From positions 1 to 60,261 of the forward strand of contig JAGNXB010000014.1 of NCBI GenBank assembly GCA_017985675.1: 60,261 nt of DNA. The letters run 5' to 3'. The position numbers and the translations under genes were made by a program. This document shows, one piece after another, positions 34,200 to 42,731 of this stretch. The notes below the pieces were generated by a model. That model did no database searches. It saw only the letters and a program-made list of their open reading frames with translations, and had not been told where the DNA came from. Numbering within the stretch: the first letter of the stretch is position 1; the number at the start of each line of letters is the position of its first letter. This DNA is from Saprospiraceae bacterium. GTDB lineage: Bacteria; Bacteroidota; Bacteroidia; Chitinophagales; Saprospiraceae.

Positions 34200-34905
34200 T
34201 ATAACAATTGCCATTGATGGATTTGCCGGTTGTGGCAAAAGTACACTTGCAAAAGACCTGAGTGTCATGCTTGGCTATACCTTTATTGATACGGGCGCTA
34301 TGTATCGGGCAGTTACCTGGTATGTCTTACATCATGATGTAGATATTACACAACCCATAAAATGGGCGCAGCACCTGGAGGCACTACCGTTTAGGTATGA
34401 ATGCAGTAATGGTTCCTTTAAGATTTTTTTTAAAGAGAAATGGCTTGATGTGGAAATCCGATCCCTGGAAATCGCACAATATGTGAGCACCATCGCTGCT
34501 ATACCTGCTATTCGGACATGGCTGGTGCGGCAACAACAACACCTGGGACAAGCGGGTGGTGTGGTACTGGATGGTCGCGATATTTCAACGGTTGTTTTTC
34601 CAAATGCGGAACTCAAGCTATTTGTTACTGCAGACATTGATATTCGCACACAACGTCGGATGGCAGACTTAATCCAACAAGGCCAAAAGCCAGACATGGA
34701 TTTAGTAAGGCAAAATCTTTTGGATAGAGATAAGCTTGACAGTAGTCGGACGGACAGTCCTTTGCAACCTGCGCCTGACAGCTTATGGCTGGATACATCC
34801 AGAATAAGCCGAATTGATCAGTTGGGAATAGCCCTGCAGGCCGTGCGGTATAAACAAAACCTGAAAACCAGGCCAGGTTCACCAATCTTTAGAGGAGCAA
34901 ATTGA
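34177..34905 (+). CDS. cmk: Cytidylate kinase
   Basis: 242 residues. P-loop DGFAGCGKSTLAKDLSVML (~14-32), CMP-site TFIDTGAMYRAVTW (~35-48), VLDGRDISTVVFPNAELKLFVTADIDIRTQRR (~128-160) and the lid/RDxxD segment NLLDRDKLDSSRTDSPL (~178-194). It phosphorylates CMP and dCMP. No ATG is in frame near the start; the earliest possible start is TTG at 34177, inside the end of the preceding gene, so translation is likely coupled. FeoA begins 1 base after the stop. Confidence 0.93.
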   Translation: MAQCSPSDITIAIDGFAGCGKSTLAKDLSVMLGYTFIDTGAMYRAVTWYVLHHDVDITQPIKWAQHLEALPFRYECSNGSFKIFFKEKWLDVEIRSLEIAQYVSTIAAIPAIRTWLVRQQQHLGQAGGVVLDGRDISTVVFPNAELKLFVTADIDIRTQRRMADLIQQGQKPDMDLVRQNLLDRDKLDSSRTDSPLQPAPDSLWLDTSRISRIDQLGIALQAVRYKQNLKTRPGSPIFRGAN

Positions 34906-34906
34906 A

Positions 34907-35143
34907 ATGATTCAAAAAAAAAGGCTCTCGGAAATGGACCCGGGAAAAGTAGTTCGGATCTTATCGTTGGAAGAGCACCCTGCGGCAACCCGGTTACTCG
35001 CTATGGGCATAAGGCCCGGGGCATGGATTCGTATTACACGGTTTGCCTCTTTTGGACAAACCTTATATCTTGAATCGGGAGCGCAGCAATTTGGAATCAG
35101 ACGGACCGAAGCAGCTAACATATGGGTGGAATGCGAGAAGTAA
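34907..35143 (+). CDS. feoA: Ferrous iron transport protein A
   Basis: 78 residues with the SH3-like FeoA fold: KRLSEMDPGKVVRILSLEEHPAATRLLAMGIRPGAWIRITR, then FGQTLYLESGAQQFGIRRTEAANIWVE. FeoA is a small cytoplasmic partner that supports FeoB. The 3' end overlaps feoB by 22 bases. Stand-alone FeoA, not fused to FeoB as in many other Bacteroidetes. Confidence 0.92.
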   Translation: MIQKKRLSEMDPGKVVRILSLEEHPAATRLLAMGIRPGAWIRITRFASFGQTLYLESGAQQFGIRRTEAANIWVECEK

Positions 35144-37275
35144 CAGGACGTATAGCGGTCATCGGCAATCCCAACTGTGGGAAGAGTTCCATCTTCAACC
35201 ACCTGACTGGTCTGCGCCAAAGGACCGGAAATTTTCCAGGTGTCACCGTAGAGAAACTCAGTGGACTGCTTCGCCTGGCTGATGGCAGAGATATCCAATT
35301 AACCGACTTTCCGGGAACATACAGTTTATATCCGACCTCTTTTGATGAATATGTCGTTTTTGATGTGCTCTCCAACGCTCATAATCCGTACTACCCGGAT
35401 CTCATACTTTTTGTAGCTGATGCAATTCGCCTTGAACAACACTTGCTTCTTTTATCCCAGGTACGGGATATGGGTATCCCGGCACTTTTGGCCATAAATC
35501 TTGTAGATGCAGCATCAAAAGCCGGTATGAGCTACGATACGGACAAACTGCAACGGGCATTGAATGTACCCGTGATACCTGTGAATGGCCGTACTGGTGC
35601 TGGAATGGATGACCTGCAATATCAAATTCTACAATTTTTTAATCATCCCGAACCCGTCCAAGCCCAACCGGTGACGTTCACCTATCAGCCGATAATGGCC
35701 CAAACAGTAAGGGAGATTAAATCCCTATTGCCTGAGTTAAAACTTGATTTTCAGGCACTTATAGTGGCCCATCATGCCAAGCGACTCTCCTTTCTACACC
35801 CCGAACAGGTTGTCCAGATTACGAATAGTTGTGCTAAGGCCGGTTTTAACAGCCTACAAGCCCAGTATGCGGAAATCATGGACCGATATCAGGTCATTGA
35901 CCAGATCATCCGATCATGTAAGTCACAATCAGACAGCAATACAAAAGCTTCGTTGACCCGTCGGTTGGATAAGGTAGTTACACATGTTTTGTTTGGTCCC
36001 ATCCTCTTTTTTATTTTTCTCTTTTTTGTTTTTCAAGCCGTATTTACCTGGTCCACGCTTCCTATGGAATGGATTGAAGCACTGTTTAACCATATGGGTG
36101 GTGCTGTCAGGTATGCATTGGGTCAGGGGTGGCTTGCCAGTTTATTGGCAGATGGGGTCTTGGCGGGTTTAGGCGGCGTCCTGGTGTTTATTCCCCAAAT
36201 TGCCCTGTTATTTTTCCTTATTGCCCTACTGGAAGAATCTGGATATATGGCCCGAGCTGTATTTCTTTTTGATCGGATGATGCAAAAATTTGGACTGAAC
36301 GGGCGAAGTCTTGTCGCCCTTGTTTCCAGTACGGCATGCGCTATACCTGCGATCATGAGTGCCCGGACCATTACGAATCGTAAGGAGCGCTTGATTACGA
36401 TTTTGGTAACGCCATTTATCAGTTGTTCTGCAAGATTGCCTGTCTACGCTGTCCTGGTCGGCATGATGGTTCCTTCCGGATTTTGGGCAGGTTTTATCAG
36501 TTATCAGGCCTTAGCCTTTATGGGCTTATACATCCTTGGGGCAGGGGCCGCTTTCATAGCGGCTTTGATATTCAAAAAGGTGCTCGCTGGTGCCGAACCG
36601 GGATATCTGCTCATTGAGTTGCCAGACTATCAAATGCCCCATTGGCGCAATGTGATTCAAACCGTTTGGAGCAAGGTGACTTCTTTCATTCGTGAAGCAG
36701 GGCAAATTATCATTATCATTTCTATTGTCCTCTGGTTTTTGGCCAGCTTTGGCCCACCAGGCAAAATGGAAACTGCCAGGGCGTCTGCTAAAATAGAGGC
36801 GAGTGAACTGCAACTAGACCAAACTGCAACGGCTAATAAGATTGCCTCCCATCAACTGGAAGCATCATGGGCCGGCCATCTGGGAAAAGGACTTGAGCCA
36901 TTAATACGTCCTTTGGGATTTGATTGGAAAATAGGCATTGCGCTGGTGACTTCGTTTGCAGCAAGAGAGGTTTTTGTGGGTACAATGGCCACTATCTATT
37001 CGATCGGCGGTACGGACAACGAACAATCCATCCGCAAACGAATGATGGAAGAAGTGAATCCGGACACGGGTAAAAAAAGGTATAATCTGGCAGTCAGTTT
37101 GTCCTTATTACTTTTTTATGTCTTCGCAATGCAATGTATGAGCACCCTGGCTGTTGTAAAAAAAGAAACAGGTTCCTGGAAGTGGCCTTTAATCCAACTC
37201 GTATTTATGACGGGATTAGCCTACCTCGCCAGTCTTATTGCGTTTCAAAGCATGACCTATTTAGGAATGGTGTAG
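35122..37275 (+). CDS. feoB: Ferrous iron transport protein B
   Basis: 717 residues. N-terminal G domain with G1 GNPNCGKSS (~15-23), G2 NFPGVTVEK, G3 DFPGTYSL (~61-68) and G4 NLVD (~134-137), a helical GDI region, then about eight to ten transmembrane helices with the duplicated gate segments STACAIPAIMSARTI and PFISCSARLPVYAVL; the C-terminal half includes SFAAREVFVGTMATIYSIGG. The cytoplasmic loop between the halves lacks a long insert. It imports Fe(II), usually under low oxygen, in keeping with the FixL-like/CRP-type regulators 7 kb to the right. Confidence 0.95.
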   Translation: MGGMREVTGRIAVIGNPNCGKSSIFNHLTGLRQRTGNFPGVTVEKLSGLLRLADGRDIQLTDFPGTYSLYPTSFDEYVVFDVLSNAHNPYYPDLILFVADAIRLEQHLLLLSQVRDMGIPALLAINLVDAASKAGMSYDTDKLQRALNVPVIPVNGRTGAGMDDLQYQILQFFNHPEPVQAQPVTFTYQPIMAQTVREIKSLLPELKLDFQALIVAHHAKRLSFLHPEQVVQITNSCAKAGFNSLQAQYAEIMDRYQVIDQIIRSCKSQSDSNTKASLTRRLDKVVTHVLFGPILFFIFLFFVFQAVFTWSTLPMEWIEALFNHMGGAVRYALGQGWLASLLADGVLAGLGGVLVFIPQIALLFFLIALLEESGYMARAVFLFDRMMQKFGLNGRSLVALVSSTACAIPAIMSARTITNRKERLITILVTPFISCSARLPVYAVLVGMMVPSGFWAGFISYQALAFMGLYILGAGAAFIAALIFKKVLAGAEPGYLLIELPDYQMPHWRNVIQTVWSKVTSFIREAGQIIIIISIVLWFLASFGPPGKMETARASAKIEASELQLDQTATANKIASHQLEASWAGHLGKGLEPLIRPLGFDWKIGIALVTSFAAREVFVGTMATIYSIGGTDNEQSIRKRMMEEVNPDTGKKRYNLAVSLSLLLFYVFAMQCMSTLAVVKKETGSWKWPLIQLVFMTGLAYLASLIAFQSMTYLGMV

Positions 37276-37294
37276 TTTGATAGATCTTGGAACC

Positions 37295-37867
37295 ATGGAG
37301 GAATTGAATAGTCGGCAAAAACAAGCAAAACTGTTAAGGGGACTGCGTAAAATCCACCGGACTACAGGTGTCTTTTTGTTTGTATTTTTTGCCATTGTCG
37401 CTATTACAGGTGGTTTGCTGGGGTGGAAAAAACATTCTGCCGGTCTGCTCCTTGCCAGGAGTCATACCGGTACATCGACCAACCTCGCAGAATGGTTACC
37501 CCTGGACAGTTTACAACGCAATGCGATAACATTTCTAAAAGACAGTATCTCCCCTGAATTATCAACTGCAATTGATCGAATGGAGGTCAGACAGGACAAA
37601 GGCATGCTGAAAATTACATTTAAAGACCACTACTGGGGTCTCCAATTGGATGGCGTGAGCGGCAAATTGTTACATATTGAACGAAGAAACGCCGATATCA
37701 TAGAACAACTCCATGATGCTTCCATGTTGGACGCATTGTTGCACACTTCAGATGGTCAGATCAAACGAATGTATACCACACTGATGAGTCTGGCGTTGTT
37801 GGTATTTGTAGTTACGGGCTTTTGGCTTTGGTATGGACCCAGAAAAATGAGGAAATTGCAACCCTGA
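37295..37867 (+). CDS. PepSY-type membrane protein
   Basis: About 190 residues from the ATG at 37295; a TTG at 37277 would add six residues. KIHRTTGVFLFVFFAIVAITGGLLGW is the first helix of PepSY_TM proteins and the C-terminus repeats the pattern with LMSLALLVFVVTGFWLWYGPRKM. The periplasmic part between is short (~60-150). Such proteins accompany TonB systems and ferric reductases. It follows feoB by 19 bases in the same operon, so a role in reducing Fe(III) or in quinone coupling is an inference. Confidence 0.8.
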   Translation: MEELNSRQKQAKLLRGLRKIHRTTGVFLFVFFAIVAITGGLLGWKKHSAGLLLARSHTGTSTNLAEWLPLDSLQRNAITFLKDSISPELSTAIDRMEVRQDKGMLKITFKDHYWGLQLDGVSGKLLHIERRNADIIEQLHDASMLDALLHTSDGQIKRMYTTLMSLALLVFVVTGFWLWYGPRKMRKLQP

Positions 37868-37932
37868 TTTACTGCAATCAGATCGCGTCTTGCAGCATCA
37901 CTTTTATTGTCCTTACTGGTGTTTACACAACA

Positions 37933-38436
37933 CTAGTTATCTTCAGTGCCTCGATTCCGGGCGCGCTGAAATTGTACCTGTGGTTTATTAAGCAGGAATT
38001 TGACTGGAATAGTCCATTCCGAGGCGACCTTTCTGCCTTGCATTTTGGCAGGTGCCCAGATCCGTCCCTCCTCTTTCAATAATTGAACCACCCGGAGTGC
38101 TTCTTTATCTAATTCAGGATCTACTTTTTTGACAATCCTGATAGCACCCATCTGTCCCAATGTATCAATGACCACATTGATTTTCACTTCGCCTTCAATC
38201 CTTTTTTCAGCAGCAGCAGTAGGATATATTAGTTTCTCCGCCAAGAAATTACGCAAATTGATCGTATTGCAAGAAGCCCGCTGATCATCCAAATGCTCCG
38301 TACAACCTGGAAAAGCCGCAGGTACTTCTGGTTTTTCAAAAACCAGATCAACCGTACTATTTCTATTTTTTTGGCTCCATCCCATTGTTAAGACGGTCAA
38401 CATCAGTCCTAAAATGAAAAAATAGCTTTTATGCAT
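37933..38436 (-). CDS. Secreted TonB C-terminal-domain protein
   Basis: 167 residues. An N-terminal hydrophobic segment (ILGLMLTVLTMGWSQ) is a signal peptide, and residues ~65-150 match the TonB C-terminal domain: LAEKLIYPTAAAEKRIEGEVKINVVIDTLGQMGAIRIVKKVDPELDKEALRVVQLL and the end WTIPVKFLLNK. There is no proline-rich periplasmic spacer or proper transmembrane anchor as in energy-transducing TonB, so it resembles the Bacteroidetes secreted TonB-like proteins. It is transcribed leftwards, behind ferritin, and converges with the feo operon. Confidence 0.85.
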   Translation of the reverse strand: MHKSYFFILGLMLTVLTMGWSQKNRNSTVDLVFEKPEVPAAFPGCTEHLDDQRASCNTINLRNFLAEKLIYPTAAAEKRIEGEVKINVVIDTLGQMGAIRIVKKVDPELDKEALRVVQLLKEEGRIWAPAKMQGRKVASEWTIPVKFLLNKPQVQFQRARNRGTEDN

Positions 38437-38536
38437 TTGATGGTTTGTTTAAAATGTCCTTTATGTAATATGATACACCCACCAATTTTATGGTGTCTTG
38501 TGGTGCGGCCTTTAATATTCAACGTTATTGCAAGGA

Positions 38537-39064
38537 TTAAATTTCTTCTTCCTTGTTTTCTGCTGCAGCAGCAGCCGTATTGATGGCTTCAACTTCCTTA
38601 TCAATGAAATAAAGGCTTTGAGGGCCGTCGCCGATGAGCTTGATCTTGTCCAGAATATTGCGCATCAGGGCTTCTTCCTCCCTTTGTTCGGTGATATACC
38701 ACTGTAAAAAATTGTGTGTGGTGTAATCATCTTCCTCGTTACAAAGGTCCAGGAGCTTGTGGATAGATGCGGTGACTTTCTGTTCGTGGACATAAACTTC
38801 TTCAAAAAGTTCTCTAATAGAAGGAAAGTCTACAGGGGGTTGTTTTATGCCAGGAGTCACAGCCATGCCATCAACATCAGAGATATAATGAAAGATCCGC
38901 AGCATATGGCTGCGCTCCTCCGCACTTTGCCTGTACATAAAATTGGCAGAACCTCCCATTCCTTTGCGTTCACACCATGCTGCCATGGATAGATATAAAA
39001 AAGAAGCTGATGCTTCAAGTTCTATTTGCGCATTAAGCGCCTCCTCCATTCGTTTGGATATCAT
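38537..39064 (-). CDS. Ferritin
   Basis: 175 residues, a non-heme ferritin of the FtnA type. Di-iron ligands are visible in QIELEASASFLYLSMAAWCERKGM, EERSHMLRIFHYI (E-x-x-H) and WYITEQREEEALMRNIL. It stores iron as ferrihydrite in a 24-mer. An exact TATCTTTG box lies 25 bases upstream. The acidic tail AAAAAENKEEEI is a lineage extension. The neighbours feoAB and the TonB-domain gene place it in an iron cluster. Confidence 0.93.
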   Translation of the reverse strand: MISKRMEEALNAQIELEASASFLYLSMAAWCERKGMGGSANFMYRQSAEERSHMLRIFHYISDVDGMAVTPGIKQPPVDFPSIRELFEEVYVHEQKVTASIHKLLDLCNEEDDYTTHNFLQWYITEQREEEALMRNILDKIKLIGDGPQSLYFIDKEVEAINTAAAAAENKEEEI

Positions 39065-39088
39065 TTCCCTTAAGATTTAAGCAATTAA

Positions 39089-39096
39089 CAAAGATA
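39089..39096 (-). promoter_or_regulatory. Bacteroidota -7 box (TATCTTTG) for ferritin
   Basis: Minus-strand exact TAnnTTTG match in the gap between the HD-PycTM gene stop (39100) and the ferritin start (39064), giving the ferritin gene its own promoter. Confidence 0.65.
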
Positions 39097-39099
39097 ACA

Positions 39100-40284
39100 C
39101 TATCCTTGTTCGACACAAAGGATGGAAATACCAAATGCCAACACGGTGGCGATCAATCCCCACATGAAGACGAGATAACACCAGCGCAAATAAGTATACT
39201 TTTTGGCCAGTACAATCCCTAAAAAATATAAATCTCTTGTCATTGTATTGTAGATGAACTTTTTATCTCCTATAAGTTCATTCATTCCCCATTGGTAATC
39301 CGTCAGACTCATATTGAAATAGTTTCCGAAGAAGATGAGGTTTGCCTCCTTCTTTTCAATAGACTGACGTGTAACTGTTCCTTTTGTCACTTTGGGCATA
39401 GTGGAAAGCGTGGCAAAAATGATGGCCACCAGACACACAATCAATAACATGATCGTTGGCCATACCAAATTGGGATTTTCTGAAAAACGTGGCACCAGCG
39501 TACTTACAGTAATGGACACGATTATGGCATTGATGCTAAGCATAATATTCGCCTTATTATCGGCAATTGAACTCAGATTGATATGTGTCCGATAAGCTGA
39601 TCGAAACATGGTCTCCACACCCCGGCCAAGTTTCTGCCCTTCTACAATTTCTGTTTCACCATCCACCGACTTTGCATTGGGATCATAAATGGCGAGCATA
39701 GCCTGAAGCTTTTTTAGATGCTTCTTTTTGGTTTTGCCATACAATGCCTGCGCTTCCGGGGTATGATAAGACTGATTCTGCAGAAAATTGATTTCAAACT
39801 GCAGCCATTCGGTCTCTGTCATTTCCCTGTGTTGCGCTTCCTTGAGTTCCTGGCGCAATTTGCTGATAAATGACCAGTATTCTCCAGTGCCCAGATGACT
39901 CAAATCGGCATCGGCAATGAGGGATTGCAACTTGTTCTTTGGTTGCTGTGGCATTTGGGTGGCCATGATACACGCAGCTACCTCATCCACGATATCTTGG
40001 GGTACTTGCCATTCTAACAGTGACATTTTGGCAAGGTTGGCGCCTCTCTCTTCATGGCCAGCCGGCCCCTGATTATAACCCAGGTCATGAAACCATCCGG
40101 CAAGGATCAAAATCGTCCGTTCGCGTTCTTCCAAGCCGGCGGCTCCGGATAAATCGCCAATGGCGGATACAACCTGTTCGACATGTTCCACATTATGAAA
40201 GTGGTATATAGCGGGCATGGTTTCCCGGATAGTCTGGATAGCCAAGTGCTTTGCCTGTTCTATCCATTGATTGTATAATTCCAT
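39100..40284 (-). CDS. HD-domain phosphohydrolase fused to PycTM-like (DUF5706) module
   Basis: 394 residues. HD domain (~25-145): His34 in HNVEHVEQVV, His66-Asp67 in WFHDLGYNQ, and Asp127 in IADADLSHLG. After a linker (~150-220) comes the PycTM/DUF5706 module (~221-390): ETMFRSAYRTHINLSSIADNKANIMLSINAII, two helices at ~247-266 and ~273-294, an intervening loop with FFGNYFNMS, and a last helix at ~367-390. In Pycsar anti-phage systems the PycTM effector is switched on by cCMP/cUMP and damages the membrane. No cyclase gene is next to it here; the HD part could degrade a nucleotide signal. Neighbours are stress and iron genes. Confidence 0.82.
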   Translation of the reverse strand: MELYNQWIEQAKHLAIQTIRETMPAIYHFHNVEHVEQVVSAIGDLSGAAGLEERERTILILAGWFHDLGYNQGPAGHEERGANLAKMSLLEWQVPQDIVDEVAACIMATQMPQQPKNKLQSLIADADLSHLGTGEYWSFISKLRQELKEAQHREMTETEWLQFEINFLQNQSYHTPEAQALYGKTKKKHLKKLQAMLAIYDPNAKSVDGETEIVEGQKLGRGVETMFRSAYRTHINLSSIADNKANIMLSINAIIVSITVSTLVPRFSENPNLVWPTIMLLIVCLVAIIFATLSTMPKVTKGTVTRQSIEKKEANLIFFGNYFNMSLTDYQWGMNELIGDKKFIYNTMTRDLYFLGIVLAKKYTYLRWCYLVFMWGLIATVLAFGISILCVEQG

Positions 40285-40436
40285 ATGCAGGGGAAAGTTA
40301 GGTCAGATTTTTGTTTTGCCCCCTCAATTATACCGCAATGAACTAGAAAAACATGTCAGCATCCTATGTTGATGAGAAAAGCAAAAAGGAATAACACATT
40401 TTTTCTGTTCCTAAAGTTGCCTATGCGCTTATGAAT

Positions 40437-41219
40437 TCAGATAATCAGGATTGGGCAGGTCGTAGTAAATATTTCACGTCGCACAATCGAATCATGAAAT
40501 AAGGGTTCAAAAAAACCCCGATCCCGCTTTATTAGTGTCAGCCAGGTAAATGGTCGAGCCTGGAGATATTCATCCAGTTCATCTTTAATATCACCTTCCC
40601 CGGGAATGTAATTCACGGGAATATGATGTTGATGAAAATAATCCGCTGAATCTGCATCAGGGACGCTGTTTTTGTCCGTGCGCACATGCACAACCTGCAA
40701 GGTTGTCTTCATTTTCTCAGCCCATTCGATGAGCAATTCCGACTGTTGCCGATCAAGATGAGCGCCATCCCAAGCCATAATCAATCCAGCCGGTGGCTCG
40801 ATAAGGGCATCTTTAGGTACGGCAAGCACCGGGCATTTCATTTTATTTAAAAGGGCAGAAGCCGTTTGTCCCATAAAAATCTCGCGAAGCGCACTGTCAC
40901 CTTGTGTGCCGATAACCACCAAACCAATCTGTTCCTGCGATTCTAATCGCCGGATAACATCCTCCGGATATCCCTGGATGACCCGGCTATCCTCCAGGCA
41001 GGTTAAATACCGGTCCGGGATTTTGCCTACGAATTCCTGCATATCCTGTTCTGCGGACTTTTTGATATGTTCTTCCAAAGAAAGGAACATGCCCGCACGT
41101 GAATGCAATTTGTATGCATGTACCAGAAGGACGCGCGAATCAGATTGCAGAGCCAACTCCATGCCGACCAACATGGCATGCATGGCTCCTTGCGAAAAAT
41201 CAGTAGCAATTAGAATCAT
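40437..41219 (-). CDS. Universal stress protein A-family protein, tandem domain
   Basis: About 260 residues from MILIATDFSQGAMHAMLVG (ATG at 41219); the frame opens at 41246. Two Usp halves: residues 1-140 with VLLVHAYKL and the ATP-site-like IGLVVIGTQGDSALREIFMGQTASALLNKMKCPVLAVPKD (G-x2-G-x9-G-S/T-type), and a degenerate second half (~145-260). Probably binds ATP. Second of two Usp genes and a CBS gene transcribed together (gaps of 36 and 20 bases). Such clusters are often under anaerobic or energy-stress control. Confidence 0.85.
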   Translation of the reverse strand: MILIATDFSQGAMHAMLVGMELALQSDSRVLLVHAYKLHSRAGMFLSLEEHIKKSAEQDMQEFVGKIPDRYLTCLEDSRVIQGYPEDVIRRLESQEQIGLVVIGTQGDSALREIFMGQTASALLNKMKCPVLAVPKDALIEPPAGLIMAWDGAHLDRQQSELLIEWAEKMKTTLQVVHVRTDKNSVPDADSADYFHQHHIPVNYIPGEGDIKDELDEYLQARPFTWLTLIKRDRGFFEPLFHDSIVRREIFTTTCPILII

Positions 41220-41255
41220 CAGAGAAAAACAATGAACGAAATACAAATGTAATCA

Positions 41256-42146
41256 TCAGGAAAAGACCAATGGCCAATTTACTGAATCGACATAATTGTT
41301 CAATGTACGCGTATCGTCTTTATGTAGTACAATGGTGGGTACACTGGCATGCAAAACCAAATCTTTGGTAATGGAATGTTGCACCAACTTTTCCCAAAAT
41401 GATTTGTGATGGGTAACCGCGATCAGCAGGTCAATTTCGTTTTGCACAATGTAGTCATTCAATTCGTCGACTACCTTTTGACCATTGATCATTTCGACTA
41501 TATAGGAAAGATCACCAAATGCTCCGGCACCCAATGAGTCAAAAATCTTTTCAATGACATTATCCTCCGGTAAGCCCTGCGCATTATGAATATGTACAAA
41601 GTGCAGCGTGCTTTCCAATTTGCGGGTAAATCGTACGACCTGATGAATCATTTCTTCTTCGATTGCATCGCCGCCACTGCTATATAAAATGTTTGTGAAT
41701 TTGTTGATCTGTGCGTTTACCGGAATCAGCCAAACCGGTACAAAGGCTTCCAGGGCTACTTTGGCAGAAACCGTTCCCAACCAGGAACCAGCCATTCCTC
41801 CTTCTCCTTTCGTCCCCATAATGACCAAACAATACTCCTCCTCATTACTCAGCTTAATAATTTCTTCAGCTGCAAATCCAATGCTGACTTCGTTGCGCAC
41901 AAAATCCCGCGAAAAATGCCCCTCTGATTGTCGCAGTTCTTCCGTCCATATCTCCAGCTTTTGCATCCATGTCTCCTGCAATTTGGCCATTGAGTCATAT
42001 AAAAACGGCGACTGGACGTCCAGATCGGGCTGAAAAGCATAAAAAAAATGGACGCCATGACCGCTTTGCCGTGCCAGATCAATAGCAAAACGGCCTGCAT
42101 TTTGAGCTGCAGTTGAAAAGTCTGTTGGAACGAGATACCACTTCAT
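41256..42146 (-). CDS. Universal stress protein A-family protein, tandem domain
   Basis: 296 residues with two Usp domains. First half: WYLVPTDFSTAAQNAGRFAIDLA then YCLVIMGTKGEGGMAGSWLGTVSAKVALEAFVPVWLIPVN (nucleotide-binding G-x2-G-x9-G motif). Second half: TNILYSSGGDAIEEEMIHQVVRF and IDLLIAVTHHKSFWEKLVQHSITKDLVLHASVPTIVLHKD, lacking the clear glycine motif. It is upstream of the other Usp gene and 20 bases after the CBS gene. Confidence 0.87.
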   Translation of the reverse strand: MKWYLVPTDFSTAAQNAGRFAIDLARQSGHGVHFFYAFQPDLDVQSPFLYDSMAKLQETWMQKLEIWTEELRQSEGHFSRDFVRNEVSIGFAAEEIIKLSNEEEYCLVIMGTKGEGGMAGSWLGTVSAKVALEAFVPVWLIPVNAQINKFTNILYSSGGDAIEEEMIHQVVRFTRKLESTLHFVHIHNAQGLPEDNVIEKIFDSLGAGAFGDLSYIVEMINGQKVVDELNDYIVQNEIDLLIAVTHHKSFWEKLVQHSITKDLVLHASVPTIVLHKDDTRTLNNYVDSVNWPLVFS

Positions 42147-42166
42147 AGGAATTGTATTAACAGTAC

Positions 42167-42604
42167 TTAAAAAGCAGCTTTGACGGGATCATCGTCAACA
42201 AGGGCGGAAATAATATCATGTGTAGTGATAATTCCAACCAGTTCATTATTGTCCACGACGGGCAACGCGTGGAAACGATTGATTTTTAGCACCTCAAGGA
42301 CAACATTCATTTTATCCGTAGATTCCACTTTGGCCATTCTAGTTGTCATGATGTCTTTGGCTTTGTAATTGCGGAGCCGGGCTTCGTCTAGTAAATTATC
42401 CTCTTCTACATTCGTAAAGCCTCTGAGAAAGTGATTAAGATCCGATTTGGAAATAATTCCTTCAATGTTGCGAATGTGCACTACCGGAACGTGATGGATA
42501 TTATATGTGTCAAAGATTTCTTTAACAGTGGCCAGACTATCCTCCGCACTTACGGAGATTACTTGTTTGGTCATATATTCGCTGACCGGAGCTTGGAAGT
42601 TCAT
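42167..42604 (-). CDS. CBS-domain pair protein
   Basis: 145 residues made of two CBS domains: MTKQVISVSAEDSLATVKEIFDTYNIHHVPVVHIRNIEGIISKSDLNHFL (~11-60) and IMTTRMAKVESTDKMNVVLEVLKINRFHALPVVDNNELVGIITTHDIISAL (~83-135). Such proteins sense adenine nucleotides and are frequently co-regulated with universal stress proteins. First gene of the leftward unit CBS-Usp-Usp; transcription would begin in the 127-base gap shared with the FixL-like kinase. Confidence 0.9.
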   Translation of the reverse strand: MNFQAPVSEYMTKQVISVSAEDSLATVKEIFDTYNIHHVPVVHIRNIEGIISKSDLNHFLRGFTNVEEDNLLDEARLRNYKAKDIMTTRMAKVESTDKMNVVLEVLKINRFHALPVVDNNELVGIITTHDIISALVDDDPVKAAF

Positions 42605-42658
42605 ATGTGTATTTTGTGTTTAGAAGAGCAAAAAAACGGATTCCTTTTTTAATCAAAC

Positions 42659-42672
42659 ATGACAAAGATCAT
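42659..42672. promoter_or_regulatory. CRP/FNR-like palindrome between CBS and kinase genes
   Basis: atgacaaagatcat contains TGA-N6-TCA (42660-42671), the core of CRP/FNR-family sites, with one additional symmetric base pair on each side. It is in the divergent intergenic region of the CBS-Usp-Usp unit and the kinase/receiver-CRP unit. The receiver-CRP protein encoded nearby is the obvious candidate to bind it. Short cores like this can arise by chance. Confidence 0.4.
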
Positions 42673-42731
42673 CTCAAATTATGACTTTGTGCAAAAATAA
42701 CTTCTACAGAAGTAGGTGAAATAAACTAAAA

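Noticed and set aside
39100..40284. Complete Pycsar defence system
   Set aside because: No pyrimidine cyclase gene flanks the PycTM-like protein; neighbours are ferritin and stress genes.
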